Positions 35,879-47,721 of a DNA stretch of 64,000 nucleotides are shown piece by piece. The first letter of the stretch is position 1. Every line of letters begins with the position of its first letter. Source of the stretch: Rhynchospora pubera (lineage: Eukaryota > Streptophyta > Magnoliopsida > Poales > Cyperaceae); assembly GCA_028095005.1 (NCBI GenBank), contig CM051459.1, forward strand, positions 3,463,190 to 3,527,189, read 5' to 3'. The translations under genes were made by a program, and so were the position numbers. The notes beneath the pieces are model-generated. The model was not told the origin of the DNA. It saw only the letters and a list, made by a program, of their open reading frames with translations, and did not search any database.

Positions 35879-37660
35879 AAACCTTTGTTTGTCCTCAAAC
35901 AATATCCTAAGTTTAAAGGAATTGACCATACTTAGACTTACAATCAAATTATCTCAAACCAAACAATGCCATGAAAAATTGATCATTCAAGTTTACTCAA
36001 AAGTTTCACACAATAAATTAAAGCAAGCTCAAAAATTTATTTCAAGGACATGGGTTTAGTTTTCTTTCAAATTAAATTTGTGCATTTCTTAGCCCTAATG
36101 AATTTCATTTTTCAAGTCAAGAATCCTAGCTTCTCTTTGTCAAAACAATTGCAAACTCAATTTTATTTGCCCGTTCTTTTCCATGTCTCGCAAAAATTTG
36201 TAAAGAAATTTTATCAAAGTCGAAAATTTCATAATGAATCCTTCTCAAAGCAATTTTATTTTCACCAATTTAAATTGTGCAAATCGAGTCGTGGGGCTTT
36301 ACACCCTAGAGGATATAATGCGGTGTCATTGGCCTTAAGTTTGCTACTAGCACATGTCGCGCTAGGGAGGTTGGACGGGTGTTGCTCGACTATGGCCACG
36401 GTACACTTGGGCCATAATACTCAACAACTCCTTTACCAATGCTTTCGCACCAGGTCCGATAGAAATTAATTATAAACTACCCAATTATACCTCGAGATCT
36501 TTGAGTTATAATTCCTGACAACTTATAATTAACTCCAATACCCTCCAATTTGTGGCTAAGTTGGTGGAAGAAGGCCTCGGTGCATCCTCGTTTTCACAAC
36601 TATTTAAATTTTTGTCAGTTTAAGTTTTGCTCGTTGGTGATTCAAGCGTTCAATAACATCCAGATTCATTTTATAATTTTCAAAGTTCATAAAATTTCTT
36701 TTTAAACAAAAGTTTGTAAGATACGAAATCGTTCACTCGACAAAAACTTGTGAGATTTGACTTAGATCATTTTGACAATTTTCAAGCATCCAAATTCAGA
36801 TTCTTAACTCTAAAACTAATTTCCAACTCGGTCTATTGGTGTACAAATCAATTTAAAGCATTTAAACAATCAAGAGTCATTGAAAAAATTTTCAAAAATG
36901 CTTTTAAAATTCGAACAATGTGAAACAGTGAGCAAATTCATCAATTTTAACCAAGACAGAGATCAAGCATGCATCCAAAATTAATTTTCTGATTTTTTAG
37001 CATTCAAAATGGAGCAAAACAGTACAAATAGCAAATATTTCGGACCAAAATTTAAAAATTTCGGACCAAAATATTGCATATTTAGCAATTTTTACTCTTT
37101 ATCCCCCCTCCAAACTGAACAAAGCACTGTCCCAGTGCTAAACATTCACAGATTAAGTAAAAAGAGTAAAAATAGAAGCGTACCAATTCATGATTACGGA
37201 AAAATCGTGCTGTCCATCACAAATTTCGGACCAAAATCCACAAATTTTGGACCGAAATTTTCACTTTAAATCAATGAATTTTGATCTCTGTCGCTCGAAT
37301 AATCACGAAATTTTTTCAGCATGTCCACATAGAGGTCCTTCAAGTTTGTTGTGGAGAAAATTTGAGTTTTGACGCTGGAATTTCAAAATGCGGCGGTGAG
37401 ACATCCAATCGAGCAGCGGTAAGGCGTGCAAAACCTTCGCTGGAGCTTGTGAAAACTGTGTTGGAGCGTGCGAACATCGTGGCTTGTTTTCTTGTGGCAT
37501 GCAACTCACATGAGGTCGTGCGTGGGTCCTGTGCTTTTTTGTTGCTTGACCCGTGGTGCTCTAGCGCGAGTTTCAAGTAGGACATCCACAATCAATCAAA
37601 ACCTGTACATCCAAAAATAAAATCCAAACCAACCATGAGTTTTTTTTATTTTAAAAAATA

Positions 37661-37719
<59 letters not shown>
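37661..37719. repeat. AAT microsatellite inside the LTR element
   Basis: About 19 uninterrupted AAT units within the non-coding interior, just downstream (minus sense) of the primer-binding site. Confidence 0.9.
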
Positions 37720-37721
<2 letters not shown>

Positions 37722-37776
37722 GAAATATACAATATCTAGTCTCTCGTTACTAAAATAAATTCTAATATCAACACCG

Positions 37777-37794
37777 TCCCCGGCAACGGCGCCA
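37777..37794 (-). other. Primer-binding site, complementary to tRNA-Asp
   Basis: On the minus strand the sequence is TGGCGCCGTTGCCGGGGA, complementary to the 3' end of plant cytosolic tRNA-Asp including the CCA tail start. It lies 3 bases inside the LTR at 37798, the usual spacing. Confidence 0.9.
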
Positions 37795-37797
37795 ATT

Positions 37798-39430
37798 TGA
37801 TGAAGGAATTTTAAACCTAGGTATCAAATAAATTTATAACCTAGAGCTAACCTCACTAGTCGTTTTAGTTAAGCTTTAGGGTCGAACCCAAGGGACGGTA
37901 CAACTGATTACTAGACTTTACTTCCTCACGAAAGCTAGACAATTAATTTTTGGAGTTTTATGATTTAAAAAGACAATTATCTAAAGTGCAATTAAATAAA
38001 TTATTTTTGTATTTTCTGGACTCTAAATAAATGCAAGGATGTCCTAGGATTTCGTGTTCAATTAGTTTAGCTCTAAAGCACCTTTGTCTACAATTTTCAT
38101 CGAGACAGAGGCATATTTCGGACCGAAATGTATGGATTTCGGACCGAAATCCATACTGTTCCTGTCCAAAACTTACTTTAGATCTCTTGTTTCAACTTGA
38201 TATCTTTACACAATGTTATGTGAAGACTACTGGACGACCAGACCTAAGTCCTAACCTCAGCTGTCGCGATTTCGGTTCTGACTTGACTTGGAACTCGGTT
38301 TTTGCCACATAAACAACTAAACCTATACTTTCGTTCTGATTTAGCTATTTAAGTATGTTTAGTTGGATTTCTAGAGGTATTTAAAGTCCTGTCGGATCAG
38401 TAAAAGTTACACCTTTCGGTCGCAAACTAACATCCTCTTTCGAGCGATTGGCTTACCTCAAGTGCTTAAATAACTAATTATTTGTTCTAGTTTAATGTCC
38501 TAATGGTGCTGCAGTTCATCAATAGGTAAACAGTCAAACAAACAATTAAATTAACCAAGCAAGATATAATTCTCAACAAAACATATCACATATTATAATA
38601 TAAAGCAATCAAGTCATCACAAAATACTAAACTAATCTACTAACTACTACTAAGACATCATTAATTATCCTAACATGCAAGAAAAATAAGATACAAACTC
38701 CATCAAATCAAAATATCAAGAGAAAAGGAACGAATAAACCAAATATCGCTTCTAACTCAAGATATCGATCGTCCGAAGTCATGGTTGGATCGGTTCTACC
38801 GCTGTCGCGTCCAGAATCGCTCCAAAGTTGCTGCCATGGACGTGCTCCGCTGCGAGAGGTGGAATCCCACGCCTTTCGGCGTGAGAACGGTGGTGGAAAA
38901 GGTGGAAATTATTGTATGGAAGGTGGCATGCGTCTCTGGTCGAAATTCGTGCTTAAAAACACCTAGGGAAAGACCAGGAGGCGGCTAGGGCAAGAGAGGA
39001 TCCTTCCTTCTTTGAAAATTACCAAAAATTACTTTCCATAAAAGAATTTTCGGACCGAAATCTGGAAATTTCGGTCCGAAATGTATAAATTTCGGACCAA
39101 TTTCGGACCAAAATTCCAGAATCGAGCATTGATAGTATTTTGACCATAATTTCTTCATCCGGACTCCGATTGAGGTGATTCAAAGATCGTTGGAAAGCTT
39201 AGGATGAGCTCTACAATGCAATGGACTCCTTTCAATCATTTTATTCTTCAAAATCCACCCTTTTATGCAATTATTGTGTCCAATCCACCAAGTTCCTACA
39301 AAACAAGTCAAATTCCACGGCAGTGTCCAATCTTGCAAAATATAATGCAAAAGTGCAGTGAATATCATTGATTTGGGTAGTATTTTGGTGCCAAGTATGG
39401 TTAAAATATATATATAAATAAGAGATATCA
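37798..39430 (-). repeat. 5' LTR (minus-strand element)
   Basis: 1633 bp, apparently identical to the 3' LTR. As the upstream LTR in minus sense it would hold the active promoter. The same TTTCGGACCGAAA palindromes recur near 38118, 38138, 39050 and 39067. Confidence 0.92.
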
Positions 39431-39435
39431 GTGCC

Positions 39436-40373
39436 GTACATGTCAGACTCTCATCTTTTATTTATTTTTATATATATTACAAAATATCATATTAATGTTG
39501 AACTCAAATTCTACATTTTACTTATTACTTAAATATCATAATTAACTAAATTTATTTATTTTTTACCACTTGATGATGGTATAAAATGAACTCCAATAGT
39601 CATAAAATTTTACATAACCACACCACTTAATTATAGACTATGTTTACAAAGCCAAACTATGAAAAAGTAAAATACTATGTTATTTATAGCTTGAATATGT
39701 TATAAAATTTAGTACATTTAAAAATTGATTGAGCATCCGATAAATAGTTGAAAGATTAATGGTTCCGATTTGTTTGGAGTTGATTAACAACTATACAACT
39801 ACCAATATTGTATATATCAGATCGGTACATTGACCGCTTATCTAAATTTATATAGAAGATACTTCTTATTATTTTAATTAGTACATATTCGGTTACTAAT
39901 TGTTTTTTCAAACAGTCTGATAGATATCTTTCTCAATATCTAATATAAAGTTCTTAATATGTCCGTTCCAAGTTTCCACTATCTTATTTCCATTGCTATA
40001 TCGTATACCACCTTATCTCATTTTTTTATACATATTTTTTGTTATTTCCATAATGTATGAGCACTGTATAATAGAATTTAATTTGAATAAATGAAAATAA
40101 ACAAAAATGGAAGATTACAGTACATATCAATTAATTAAGTAATACCTAAGGGTGTGTTTGGATGAGCCGGAAATAGGGAATAGGAATAAGAAATTTCGGT
40201 TTGCGTGCTTATTTTTATTCTTGTGCAATCCAAACAATATAAGAATAAGAAGTTTGGGCCCTTATTCCTATACTAACAAAACCATGGTATAAGAATAAGA
40301 AATAAGGATAAGCAGCCAATAACAATCAGTGGGCTCTTCTTCTCCAAGAATAATTATATATATATATTTTTCT
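39436..40373. other. AT-rich intergenic DNA
   Basis: No gene is seen. From about 40150 (GGGTGTGTTTGGATGAGCC) to about 40330, a segment resembles one end of a Tourist-like MITE, with repeated GAATAAGAA words, but no matching terminus is clear. Confidence 0.4.
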
Positions 40374-40813
40374 AGCAAGGTTCCGCTACAAACATTTTGG
40401 TTGCCCACAGAAACCAACATTTTACAATTAAGTTATTTTTTCGAATTTTAATTCAAACGTTAAATCAAAACCGTTGATCTTATTTAGTTTAACAAGCGAT
40501 TCGTTTTCATATAAATTTTGTAAAAATTGGAATTTATTTGATACTCGATCAATAGATAGAAAAACAAACGAACCTCGTTAATTATGATAGATTCGTTCTA
40601 AATAAGATCATAGTTTTCTAAACTAACCTTGTTCATGTTTTAGCCTTTGATCGAGTGTCAAATAAATTCCAATTTTTACAAAATTTATATGAAAAATGCA
40701 TCGCTCGTTAAACTAAATAAGATCAACGGTTTGAATTTTAAAATTTGAAAAATAACTTAATAGTAAAATATTAGTATTTGGGGACAATCAAAATGTTACT
40801 AGCGAATCTTGCT
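40374..40813. mobile_element. Foldback MITE with about 185 bp arms
   Basis: The ends AGCAAGGTTCCGCTA and (reverse complement of the right end) AGCAAGATTCGCTAG start two arms that stay complementary for about 185 bp. One shared block is ACCGTTGATCTTATTTAGTT on the left against its reverse complement on the right. A loop of about 70-90 bp separates them. A transcript would fold into one long hairpin. No coding frame, and the target duplication is unclear. Confidence 0.7.
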
Positions 40814-43558
40814 CATCTTTTTTATAGCGTTAATGAAAGAGTTGTTTGTACTGAAGTAGAACTTTCAGTAGGCGTAAATTAAGTGGGGCAGCATTTGCAT
40901 AAATTATGATGCTTGTGTTTGGTAAATAGCGTTTCATTTAAAAATTAGTCATCTACTGCTCGTGCGTACATGATGAAACCGTGAATCTTCTTTCCAACTT
41001 AACGTTTCGTGCTCGAAAGAAATAGGAATTATGCCATGGAGGACTTTTGCTTTCAGTCAATTTCTTATTTTATTTTTATTTCAAACAGGCCACCAAATTT
41101 TCTGGAAACGGAAACTATATTTGCAAGAGGCTACAAAGTTTGGAACGGTTGCTCGCACTAACAACTCATTAATTAAAAGAAACCGAAATGTTTAATTTCT
41201 CTGTAATTCATACCGCGAATACTTGTGTCAACACCTCGTATCGCAGTACTAGTTTCTATAATTCTCTATAAACGAAATGTTTAAGTTCTCTATATATAAT
41301 TCTTATCACTTAAATTTTATACCTGTAAATCACAATTTCTTTTGAAGGAAAAAGAGAAGTGCTAATATTAAGTTATTAAATAATATTAATGTAGGAGTAA
41401 TTTTGTCCAAATAATGTCACAAAAGTGATTCGGTCTAAAAAGAGTGTTGCCCGGATAATCCGCCATATAAAACATTATCATTTGGGTCCATAAAGTTGGT
41501 GCAGTTCTTTGGGCCGATTGATCCAATTCACAGACTCTGGACTGATGATATCAGTTTCTTTTTTTGGAGTCCGTTCAACCGTCCGTAGACAAAATTTGCG
41601 GTACTGTAGATTACTGGTTTTTAAATCAGTGTATATAAACTTAAAATTCCAACTACTCTACATAAGAAAGACAAACGACTTCTGATAAAGTCAATATAGA
41701 TAAACTAAAGAGAGGGATATTCGGATATATTATGTTGACACCAAATTATTACATCTAAATTACAATTATTTTATTTAATTAATTTGGGAGTATTTTGTAT
41801 CAAATTGATGCAGAATTTGCTAAAATTTGACAGATAATCGACACTTTAATTATTCCAGGTTTTACATTTTGATACGCAAGGTTTTCATTTGACCTTGGTC
41901 CCTTTGACATTTTATCACATGAAGGATATATACAACAATGCGAACATCTCCTCTACGGTCCATTATCTAGTTAACAAGCATTTTTCATAAATCGACAAAT
42001 CAAATTTACAATTACAAGATAAAATTAAGGTTCTATCAATTTTTTACCCCTAAAAATATTGAAGACGAACAATTGAGTCCCTAAGTTTTCTTTTCAGCCA
42101 ATTAAGTTCTCAATAAAGTATTATATTTAATTTATTTTAGACTTTTCGTCTTTGTGAAACCGATTGAGCAGACAACCCCACTGCACGCCCCCATGCCTTC
42201 CATCTCTTCTTCTCCAAGGCCCCAATGTCAGTGTAGTTAAACGAGTGCTGTTACATGAGAAGATTTTCACACAATAAGAAATTGAATATTAGTGCCACTA
42301 CAATAAACTGGGGTACTTTGCCAAACAATTTTCATACGTCTGGTAGTTCTTTCTGTTAGGTATAGTTTCCTTGGTACCAGAAAAATCAGTCCAGTCAGGA
42401 ATGTTATCAAACAGCTGGGTGCTGTGGCAATCAGACCTGCACCAGTATTAGCACCATAGCACATATCACTCCCAATTAATGTAACAAAGATAGGTCAGGA
42501 AGGAGAACATGCGCTGTAACTATCTCAATCTGGACTGATTTTACTTGTAATAAATTAAGGCCTTTGTGCATTCAAACAATGCAGCCAGGACATGAACAAT
42601 GCAGCCAGGCCTTTGTAACTATCTCAATGAAGAATTCTCCTCTGTTGGTATAAATAACAGGACATGAACAACGCAGCCAGGCTACAGCCAGCAGCTCCAC
42701 TCTGATATCTCCCTATATTAAAGTGCGCAAGGGAAGATATTCGAGCATATCTCTCTTGACAGCTTCTGACAAGTTTTCGAAAATAATAATAACAATAATA
42801 ATATTCATCCAGCTCATTTTGCACCTCAATAAGTCTTTGTGCATTCAAACAATACAAAATGCTATGTAGACGACAATGGAATCTTGACATTCAATATTAT
42901 TAATTTACAAACTGACTCAAGGGGTCAAGTCCAGTGGGCCGAGAATAATGAAGAATTCTAAACTTCTCGTCCTTCAAAACTCAATTAAAATTTCAACCCT
43001 TTTCTTTTGTAGATTATTTTTGCGCCTAAATTCCTTTTGTTTGTCTACACGTTATATTTTTTTGTTTCCCTTAAACTAGATAGGAAAACCTGATTAATTT
43101 GGTCGAAGGTCAAATAGTACTCAGTGGCAGAAAAATATATTTCTATTTCAACAGAATTGCATAATTTGCCTTTTTCAGCAAAATTGTCATTCGCCAAACA
43201 GCCTGAGTGTCATTCAACTGAAATTAATTTCAAGACAGGATAGGGATTGCCCCTGAGTTGAACTGCCTCTATTTGGTTGGAACTTGAAAGTTTACTACCA
43301 ATGTAATGTTTAAGGACTGAAAGTTTGAAACAAATTTGAATTATGAAGAATATGGTAAAATTCCGTCGTTATTACCTATCTCGATATTGTAATGTCATAC
43401 AAGGAATGTGCTCTTTGCATGATCTTTTGGTCAATTGGTTGAAGTGCTTGAGTAGAAAATAACAGCGCAATCAACTGAGGCATAGTGTGAGATTAAGGAT
43501 ATTAATGTGTACTTGTGTAGTGTCATAAATTTTGTCAAGGAGTGCTGGATGACCAACC
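40814..43558. other. Intergenic DNA upstream of the resistance gene
   Basis: No supported gene. A minus-strand frame at 42267-42464 reads MCYGANTGAGLIATAPSCLI followed by a hydrophobic stretch and VPRKLY; it looks like an exon of a membrane protein, but the family is unknown to me. Between 42580 and 42700 a phrase containing GACATGAACAATGCAGCCAG occurs twice with small changes. I looked for the missing coiled-coil of the downstream NBS-LRR and did not find it in 43000-43558. Confidence 0.4.
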
Positions 43559-46500
43559 TTGGGTCCTTGGCCTATGTCAACTAGTTCGATAATTTTTTTT
43601 AATGCCAGCTGCACATTTAAATTAAAAAAAACTTATATAGTATTACAAAAAAATATTTTCCATCGCTTTTTTTCCCTTGAAAATCCAGCTTTGTTTCGAT
43701 ACAAGATGAGTGGAAAGTTGAAGAAACTAGTAGGGAGAATCGATGGCCTTGTTGTCCAAATGGGGAGGTTTGGATTTCAACAAGGCCAGCGTGTGCAATT
43801 GGCTAATCGGGTCAAAACTGATGCAAATGTGATTGAATCAAAAGTTGTGGGAAGGGATGAAGATCAGGAAAAAATAGTGAAATTGTTGCTAGAAAAGAGC
43901 AATATCGAAGATCATCTCAAGGTTGTGCCGGTGGTCGGCATGGGGGGGCTCGGAAAGACTACTATTGCTCAGCTTGTGTACAAGGACCCTAGAGTGAATG
44001 ATCATTTCAAATTGCCACTATGGGTGTGTGTGTCTGAAGACTTTAATATCGGTCTTCTTATTAAATCTGTTATTGAATTAGTTATGGGAAAATGTGAAGT
44101 TCCTATTGACAACATGGAACTGCTCAGGAGACGTTTAAACGAAGCTATAGGTGGAAAGAGGTACTTTCTTGTTCTAGATGATGTTTGGAATGACAGTGTC
44201 GATGAGTGGGACCGATTGAAAGCTCTGTTAAACTGTGGAGATTCTGGAAGTGCAATAATAGTTACAACAAGGAGTGATAGAGTGGCTTCCATAATGGGTA
44301 CGGTGGAGAGTTATAAATTAGGATTCTTAGATAAGGATGATTCGTGGAAACTGTTTCACAAAAAGGCATTTAGCATGGGAGTGCAGGAAAATGGAGAGTT
44401 GGTTGAGATTGGTAAGAAGATGGTTGAAAATTGTGGGGGATTGCCTCTGGCAATTACTACACTTGGTAGCTTAATGAGTTATAAGCATGAGGTGCGAGAG
44501 TGGTCTGCTGTACTCGAAGAAAGCAAGTTTTGGGAAATAAGGTCAAATAACAACAATGTTTTGCGGGTATTGAGGTTGAGCTATGACCATTTGCCTCCGT
44601 ACATGAAGCAATGCTTTGCTTTTTGTGCGGTATTCCCGAAGGATTTTGAGATGGACAAGGAAAAGTTGATCCAATATTGGATGGCCAGTGGATTCATCCC
44701 TTCAGACGGCCCAGGTAGCCCAGAAATGAAGGGCGGTGATATTTTTGATGAGTTGTCTTGGAGGTCATTCTTTCAGGAAGTTACAGTTAATAGATTAAAG
44801 CGCTTTGCACGGTGCAAAATGCATGATCTTATGCACGACCTTGCACAATCTATTATGGGCGATGAATGTCTCTCTCTATTAGAACTACCAACACAAATTA
44901 ACCAATCAAAACATGTTGTCCGCCACATTTCATACAAAAATTTTCCTTCAGATATTAACAACATCACTAATAGTTTCCCTACTATTCGGAGCCTCATTTC
45001 TACCTCTATATATGGCAATCAATACACGTGCAATGTTGGTTTTCTAAAATCCAATGCTCTGCAAATATTAGAATTACATGCAAGTACAATTGGAAGAACT
45101 ATGGTAACACCTGAAAAGATGAAATACCTGAGATATCTTGAGGTCAGTGATGCTAATCTTGTATCACTTCCGGAAGAAATAACTACTCTTTACCTCTTGC
45201 AGACCCTAAGGCTTGGTACTTGTTGGGAGCTTGTAAAGCTACCGAATGGCATGAAATATATGAGTAGCCTTCGACATATTTGCATCGAAGATGATGATTA
45301 TTACTATTCTAGATTAAGAAGCATGCCTCCATGTCTCGGACAACTAAATTACTTGCAGGTGCTAACAAAATATATTGTTGGCACTAGTTTTGGCAATTGT
45401 ATTGGAGAACTGAGGAACTTAAATCTCCATGGAACATTGCATTTATATAATATAAAGGAAGTTAGGAATGCTGAAAATGCAATGGAGGCAAATTTGATAG
45501 CTAAGCAGCATCTGGATGATTTGGCATTGTGCTGGGGGATGCCAGCTATTTATAAGAGTACTTTTTACAAGGTACGAGAATTTAATTATCAAGAGGTTGT
45601 GCACTGTGATCCCCGTGAGGTGTTGGATGCTCTAAAACCATGCAACAATTTAAAAGTTCTACAAGTCACAGAGTACCCAGGTAATGAGTTTCCAGTCTGG
45701 ATGACAGAGCATTCAATGCTCCAAAAACTGATTGAGCTTTACCTAATTGATTGCAGAAATTGCACAAAAATACCACCAGTAGACAAGCTACCTTTTCTTC
45801 AAATTCTGTGTTTAAAGTTTTTTGATAACTTGAGGCATCTTTGCAATAGTGGTTCTACTAGTGGAGAAAGCGATGAAGATGCCCAGTTAACTTTTCCAAA
45901 ATTAGAAACACTAGAGTTATTTGAAATGCCAAATTTAAGTAGTTGGTGCGAAGGTGAAGTTGGAAATGAGACATCACTGGTTTTCCCCATGCTAAAATCA
46001 TTGCATATTATTAACTGCCACAAACTGACTGCAATGCCAAGTGCACCTTTACTTGAGAAGTTGTCTATCAAAGGAAACAGAACCTTACAATGTATTGCTA
46101 CAAGATTAACTAAACTTCAAGAACTCAAACTTGACAGAAATGGTGGAGACACTGAAAATGCAAATGAATCTCTTTCCTTTCAACCTTGGGAGTATCTTAA
46201 CGGTTTATCTTTAACCGGATACAATAGTATTGTACCACTAGGTACAAAAGAGGCAGAGGAGCCGAGTGTGACTGAAACAAAATGTTGCTATTTGAATCTT
46301 GAGCCATGCAACTTCATCTTTTCATCAAATATTGTCGTGCCAAATTGTATGTTATGGTTTTGGAAGTGTTTCACATGTCTGCAACGTTTGAGCATTTTGA
46401 GTTGTGATAATCTCAAATATTGGCCGGAGAAAGAGTTCAGAAGCTTAAATTGCCTAACATCTATTGGTGTGATTGCCTGCCAAAACTTTCTTGGGTCACA

Positions 46501-47029
46501 GCAGGATTTACCATCATCTGAGAGGTTAATAACGGAAGCCTTATTACCTAAACTTGAAGAGATGGAAATAAGTGACTGTCCAGACATGATTGAAATTCCC
46601 AAATGCTCAACCATTAAAATTCTGTCTATTTCTGGCAGCGAAAAGCTTGAACGCTTACCAGAATGGTTGGGAAGCATGGTTTCTCTCAAGGAATTAAACA
46701 TTGAATTTTGTGATAACTTGCAACCTTTACCCTCAAGCATAGGAGGACTCACGAGTTTGGAAAAGCTTGAAATTTGTGATTGCAAAAACTTTGCAAATCT
46801 TCCGGAAGGAATGGAAGGGATGATAGCACTCGAGGTGCTTAAGATCCAAAAATGCCCGAAAATAAGAGTTCTTCCTGAAGGTCTGCTACAGCAGCTGAAG
46901 AATCTCGATCAACTCTGGATTGAAAAGTGCCCCCACTTGGAGAGGCATTTCAAAAGGTTTGGCAAATATCGACGCCTAACTTCTGAGATTCGGATTGTAA
47001 AGATTGGAGGAGATCCAGTACCGTTTTAG
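43559..47029 (+). CDS. NB-ARC-LRR disease resistance protein, coiled-coil mostly missing
   Basis: An intracellular immune receptor of the CNL class: ADP/ATP-switched NB-ARC domain with ligand- or partner-sensing leucine-rich repeats. The 1156-codon frame has no intron. Motifs: P-loop GMGGLGKTT (127-135), kinase-2 FLVLDDVW (203-210), RNBS-B VTTRSD (235-240), GLPLA (294-298), RNBS-D CFAFCAVFP (352-360), MHD (421-423). LRRs fill about 440-1140, with clear LPxxLGxLxxLxxLxIxxC units near the end. Residues 37-60 (FFSLENPALFRYKMSGKLKK) match the very end of an Rx-type coiled coil, but the preceding 100 or so residues are absent. The first 36 residues look like random sequence; Met50 (43706) is an alternative start. 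Either the N-terminus is lost or it lies in an upstream exon I cannot see. Confidence 0.9.
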   Translation: MGPWPMSTSSIIFFNASCTFKLKKTYIVLQKNIFHRFFSLENPALFRYKMSGKLKKLVGRIDGLVVQMGRFGFQQGQRVQLANRVKTDANVIESKVVGRDEDQEKIVKLLLEKSNIEDHLKVVPVVGMGGLGKTTIAQLVYKDPRVNDHFKLPLWVCVSEDFNIGLLIKSVIELVMGKCEVPIDNMELLRRRLNEAIGGKRYFLVLDDVWNDSVDEWDRLKALLNCGDSGSAIIVTTRSDRVASIMGTVESYKLGFLDKDDSWKLFHKKAFSMGVQENGELVEIGKKMVENCGGLPLAITTLGSLMSYKHEVREWSAVLEESKFWEIRSNNNNVLRVLRLSYDHLPPYMKQCFAFCAVFPKDFEMDKEKLIQYWMASGFIPSDGPGSPEMKGGDIFDELSWRSFFQEVTVNRLKRFARCKMHDLMHDLAQSIMGDECLSLLELPTQINQSKHVVRHISYKNFPSDINNITNSFPTIRSLISTSIYGNQYTCNVGFLKSNALQILELHASTIGRTMVTPEKMKYLRYLEVSDANLVSLPEEITTLYLLQTLRLGTCWELVKLPNGMKYMSSLRHICIEDDDYYYSRLRSMPPCLGQLNYLQVLTKYIVGTSFGNCIGELRNLNLHGTLHLYNIKEVRNAENAMEANLIAKQHLDDLALCWGMPAIYKSTFYKVREFNYQEVVHCDPREVLDALKPCNNLKVLQVTEYPGNEFPVWMTEHSMLQKLIELYLIDCRNCTKIPPVDKLPFLQILCLKFFDNLRHLCNSGSTSGESDEDAQLTFPKLETLELFEMPNLSSWCEGEVGNETSLVFPMLKSLHIINCHKLTAMPSAPLLEKLSIKGNRTLQCIATRLTKLQELKLDRNGGDTENANESLSFQPWEYLNGLSLTGYNSIVPLGTKEAEEPSVTETKCCYLNLEPCNFIFSSNIVVPNCMLWFWKCFTCLQRLSILSCDNLKYWPEKEFRSLNCLTSIGVIACQNFLGSQQDLPSSERLITEALLPKLEEMEISDCPDMIEIPKCSTIKILSISGSEKLERLPEWLGSMVSLKELNIEFCDNLQPLPSSIGGLTSLEKLEICDCKNFANLPEGMEGMIALEVLKIQKCPKIRVLPEGLLQQLKNLDQLWIEKCPHLERHFKRFGKYRRLTSEIRIVKIGGDPVPF

Positions 47030-47397
47030 GCCATATCTCGCATTGTTGCTTTCTTTATGCAAAAGCACCTTTTTTAGCTCATCTTAAAGGCTACAGGTCT
47101 CCCATCTGATCGAGGTAAAGTGCATCCATGCTATACCATTTGAATTGTTTTATTATTAATATTTTTTTTCTCAGATTGATGCTGAAAAAAAACTAAAATA
47201 ATAGCGTATGAAAAAGTTGGTTGGGTTGGTGGATTTGTAAGTACTGAACTACTGTTTAATTTTATCAATTCGTCTGCTGGGCTGGTACATATAAGTACAA
47301 TGTTAGTTCTATACTTTATATAGTCGCCGTGAAGTTGAAGAGATGAGAATCATGCATTCCGCATCCTCAAGCACAAAATCTTTGATTGATATAAACA
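47030..47397. other. 3' flank of the resistance gene
   Basis: Presumed 3' UTR and flank. No further coding frame continues the LRR protein. AT-rich. Confidence 0.4.
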
Positions 47398-47721
47398 ATG
47401 ATAAAGTTTAATATGCACTATAGTGCACTCGGAACTTTTTCGAAAATATTTTTGTAAATTGAATAATCTAATTTAACCAATCTAATCTACATTTTGAAAT
47501 CTCATAACAAACCAAATTATAAACATTCTAAAAATAACATGTTTTAAAAAAATAAAAAAATAGTAATAAAATCTCAAAAATTATAAAATTTGATTTGCTA
47601 TAAGATTTCAATATGTAGATTAGATTGATTAAATTAGATTTGTCAATTTACAAAAATACCTCCGAAAAAGTCCGCGGTGCATAGAAAATCTTATGTACTA
47701 TAGTATATATTAAACTTTCTC
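47398..47721. mobile_element. Foldback MITE
   Basis: The left end AAAGTTTAATATGCACTATA mirrors the right end TATAGTATATATTAAACTTT. The arms stay complementary through GTAAATTGAATAATCTAATT and AATCTACATTTTGAAATCTC against their inverted partners, with an A-rich loop. The inner arm sequence recurs in the MITE at 55785-56183 and, partly, near 54860-55090, so these belong to one family. Confidence 0.7.

Larger units (their letters stand above)
34231..39430 (-). mobile_element. Young non-autonomous LTR retrotransposon (tRNA-Asp primed)
   Basis: Two direct 1633 bp LTRs (34231-35863 and 37798-39430) begin TGATGAAGG and end GAGATATCA in the plus reading. They appear identical over every block I compared, at a constant offset of 3567. 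The 5 bp duplication GTGCC flanks the element (34226-34230, 39431-39435). A primer site at 37777-37794 and a polypurine tract at 35864-35878 set its direction as minus. The 1.93 kb interior has no gag or pol and only short chance frames, so it must be mobilised by a relative. The primer type is common in the Tat/Athila group of Ty3/gypsy elements, an inferred affiliation. Confidence 0.92.

Noticed and set aside
36050..36469. 139-codon frame inside the LTR element
   Set aside because: It is on the strand opposite to the element and shows no gag or pol feature.
34231..39430. Plus-strand orientation of the LTR element
   Set aside because: The tRNA-Asp primer site and the polypurine tract both read on the minus strand.
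44002..44292. Minus-strand frame opposite NB-ARC
   Set aside because: Shadow of the real gene on the plus strand.
46288..46785. 165-codon minus-strand frame
   Set aside because: It lies wholly opposite the LRR region of the resistance gene and has no family signal.
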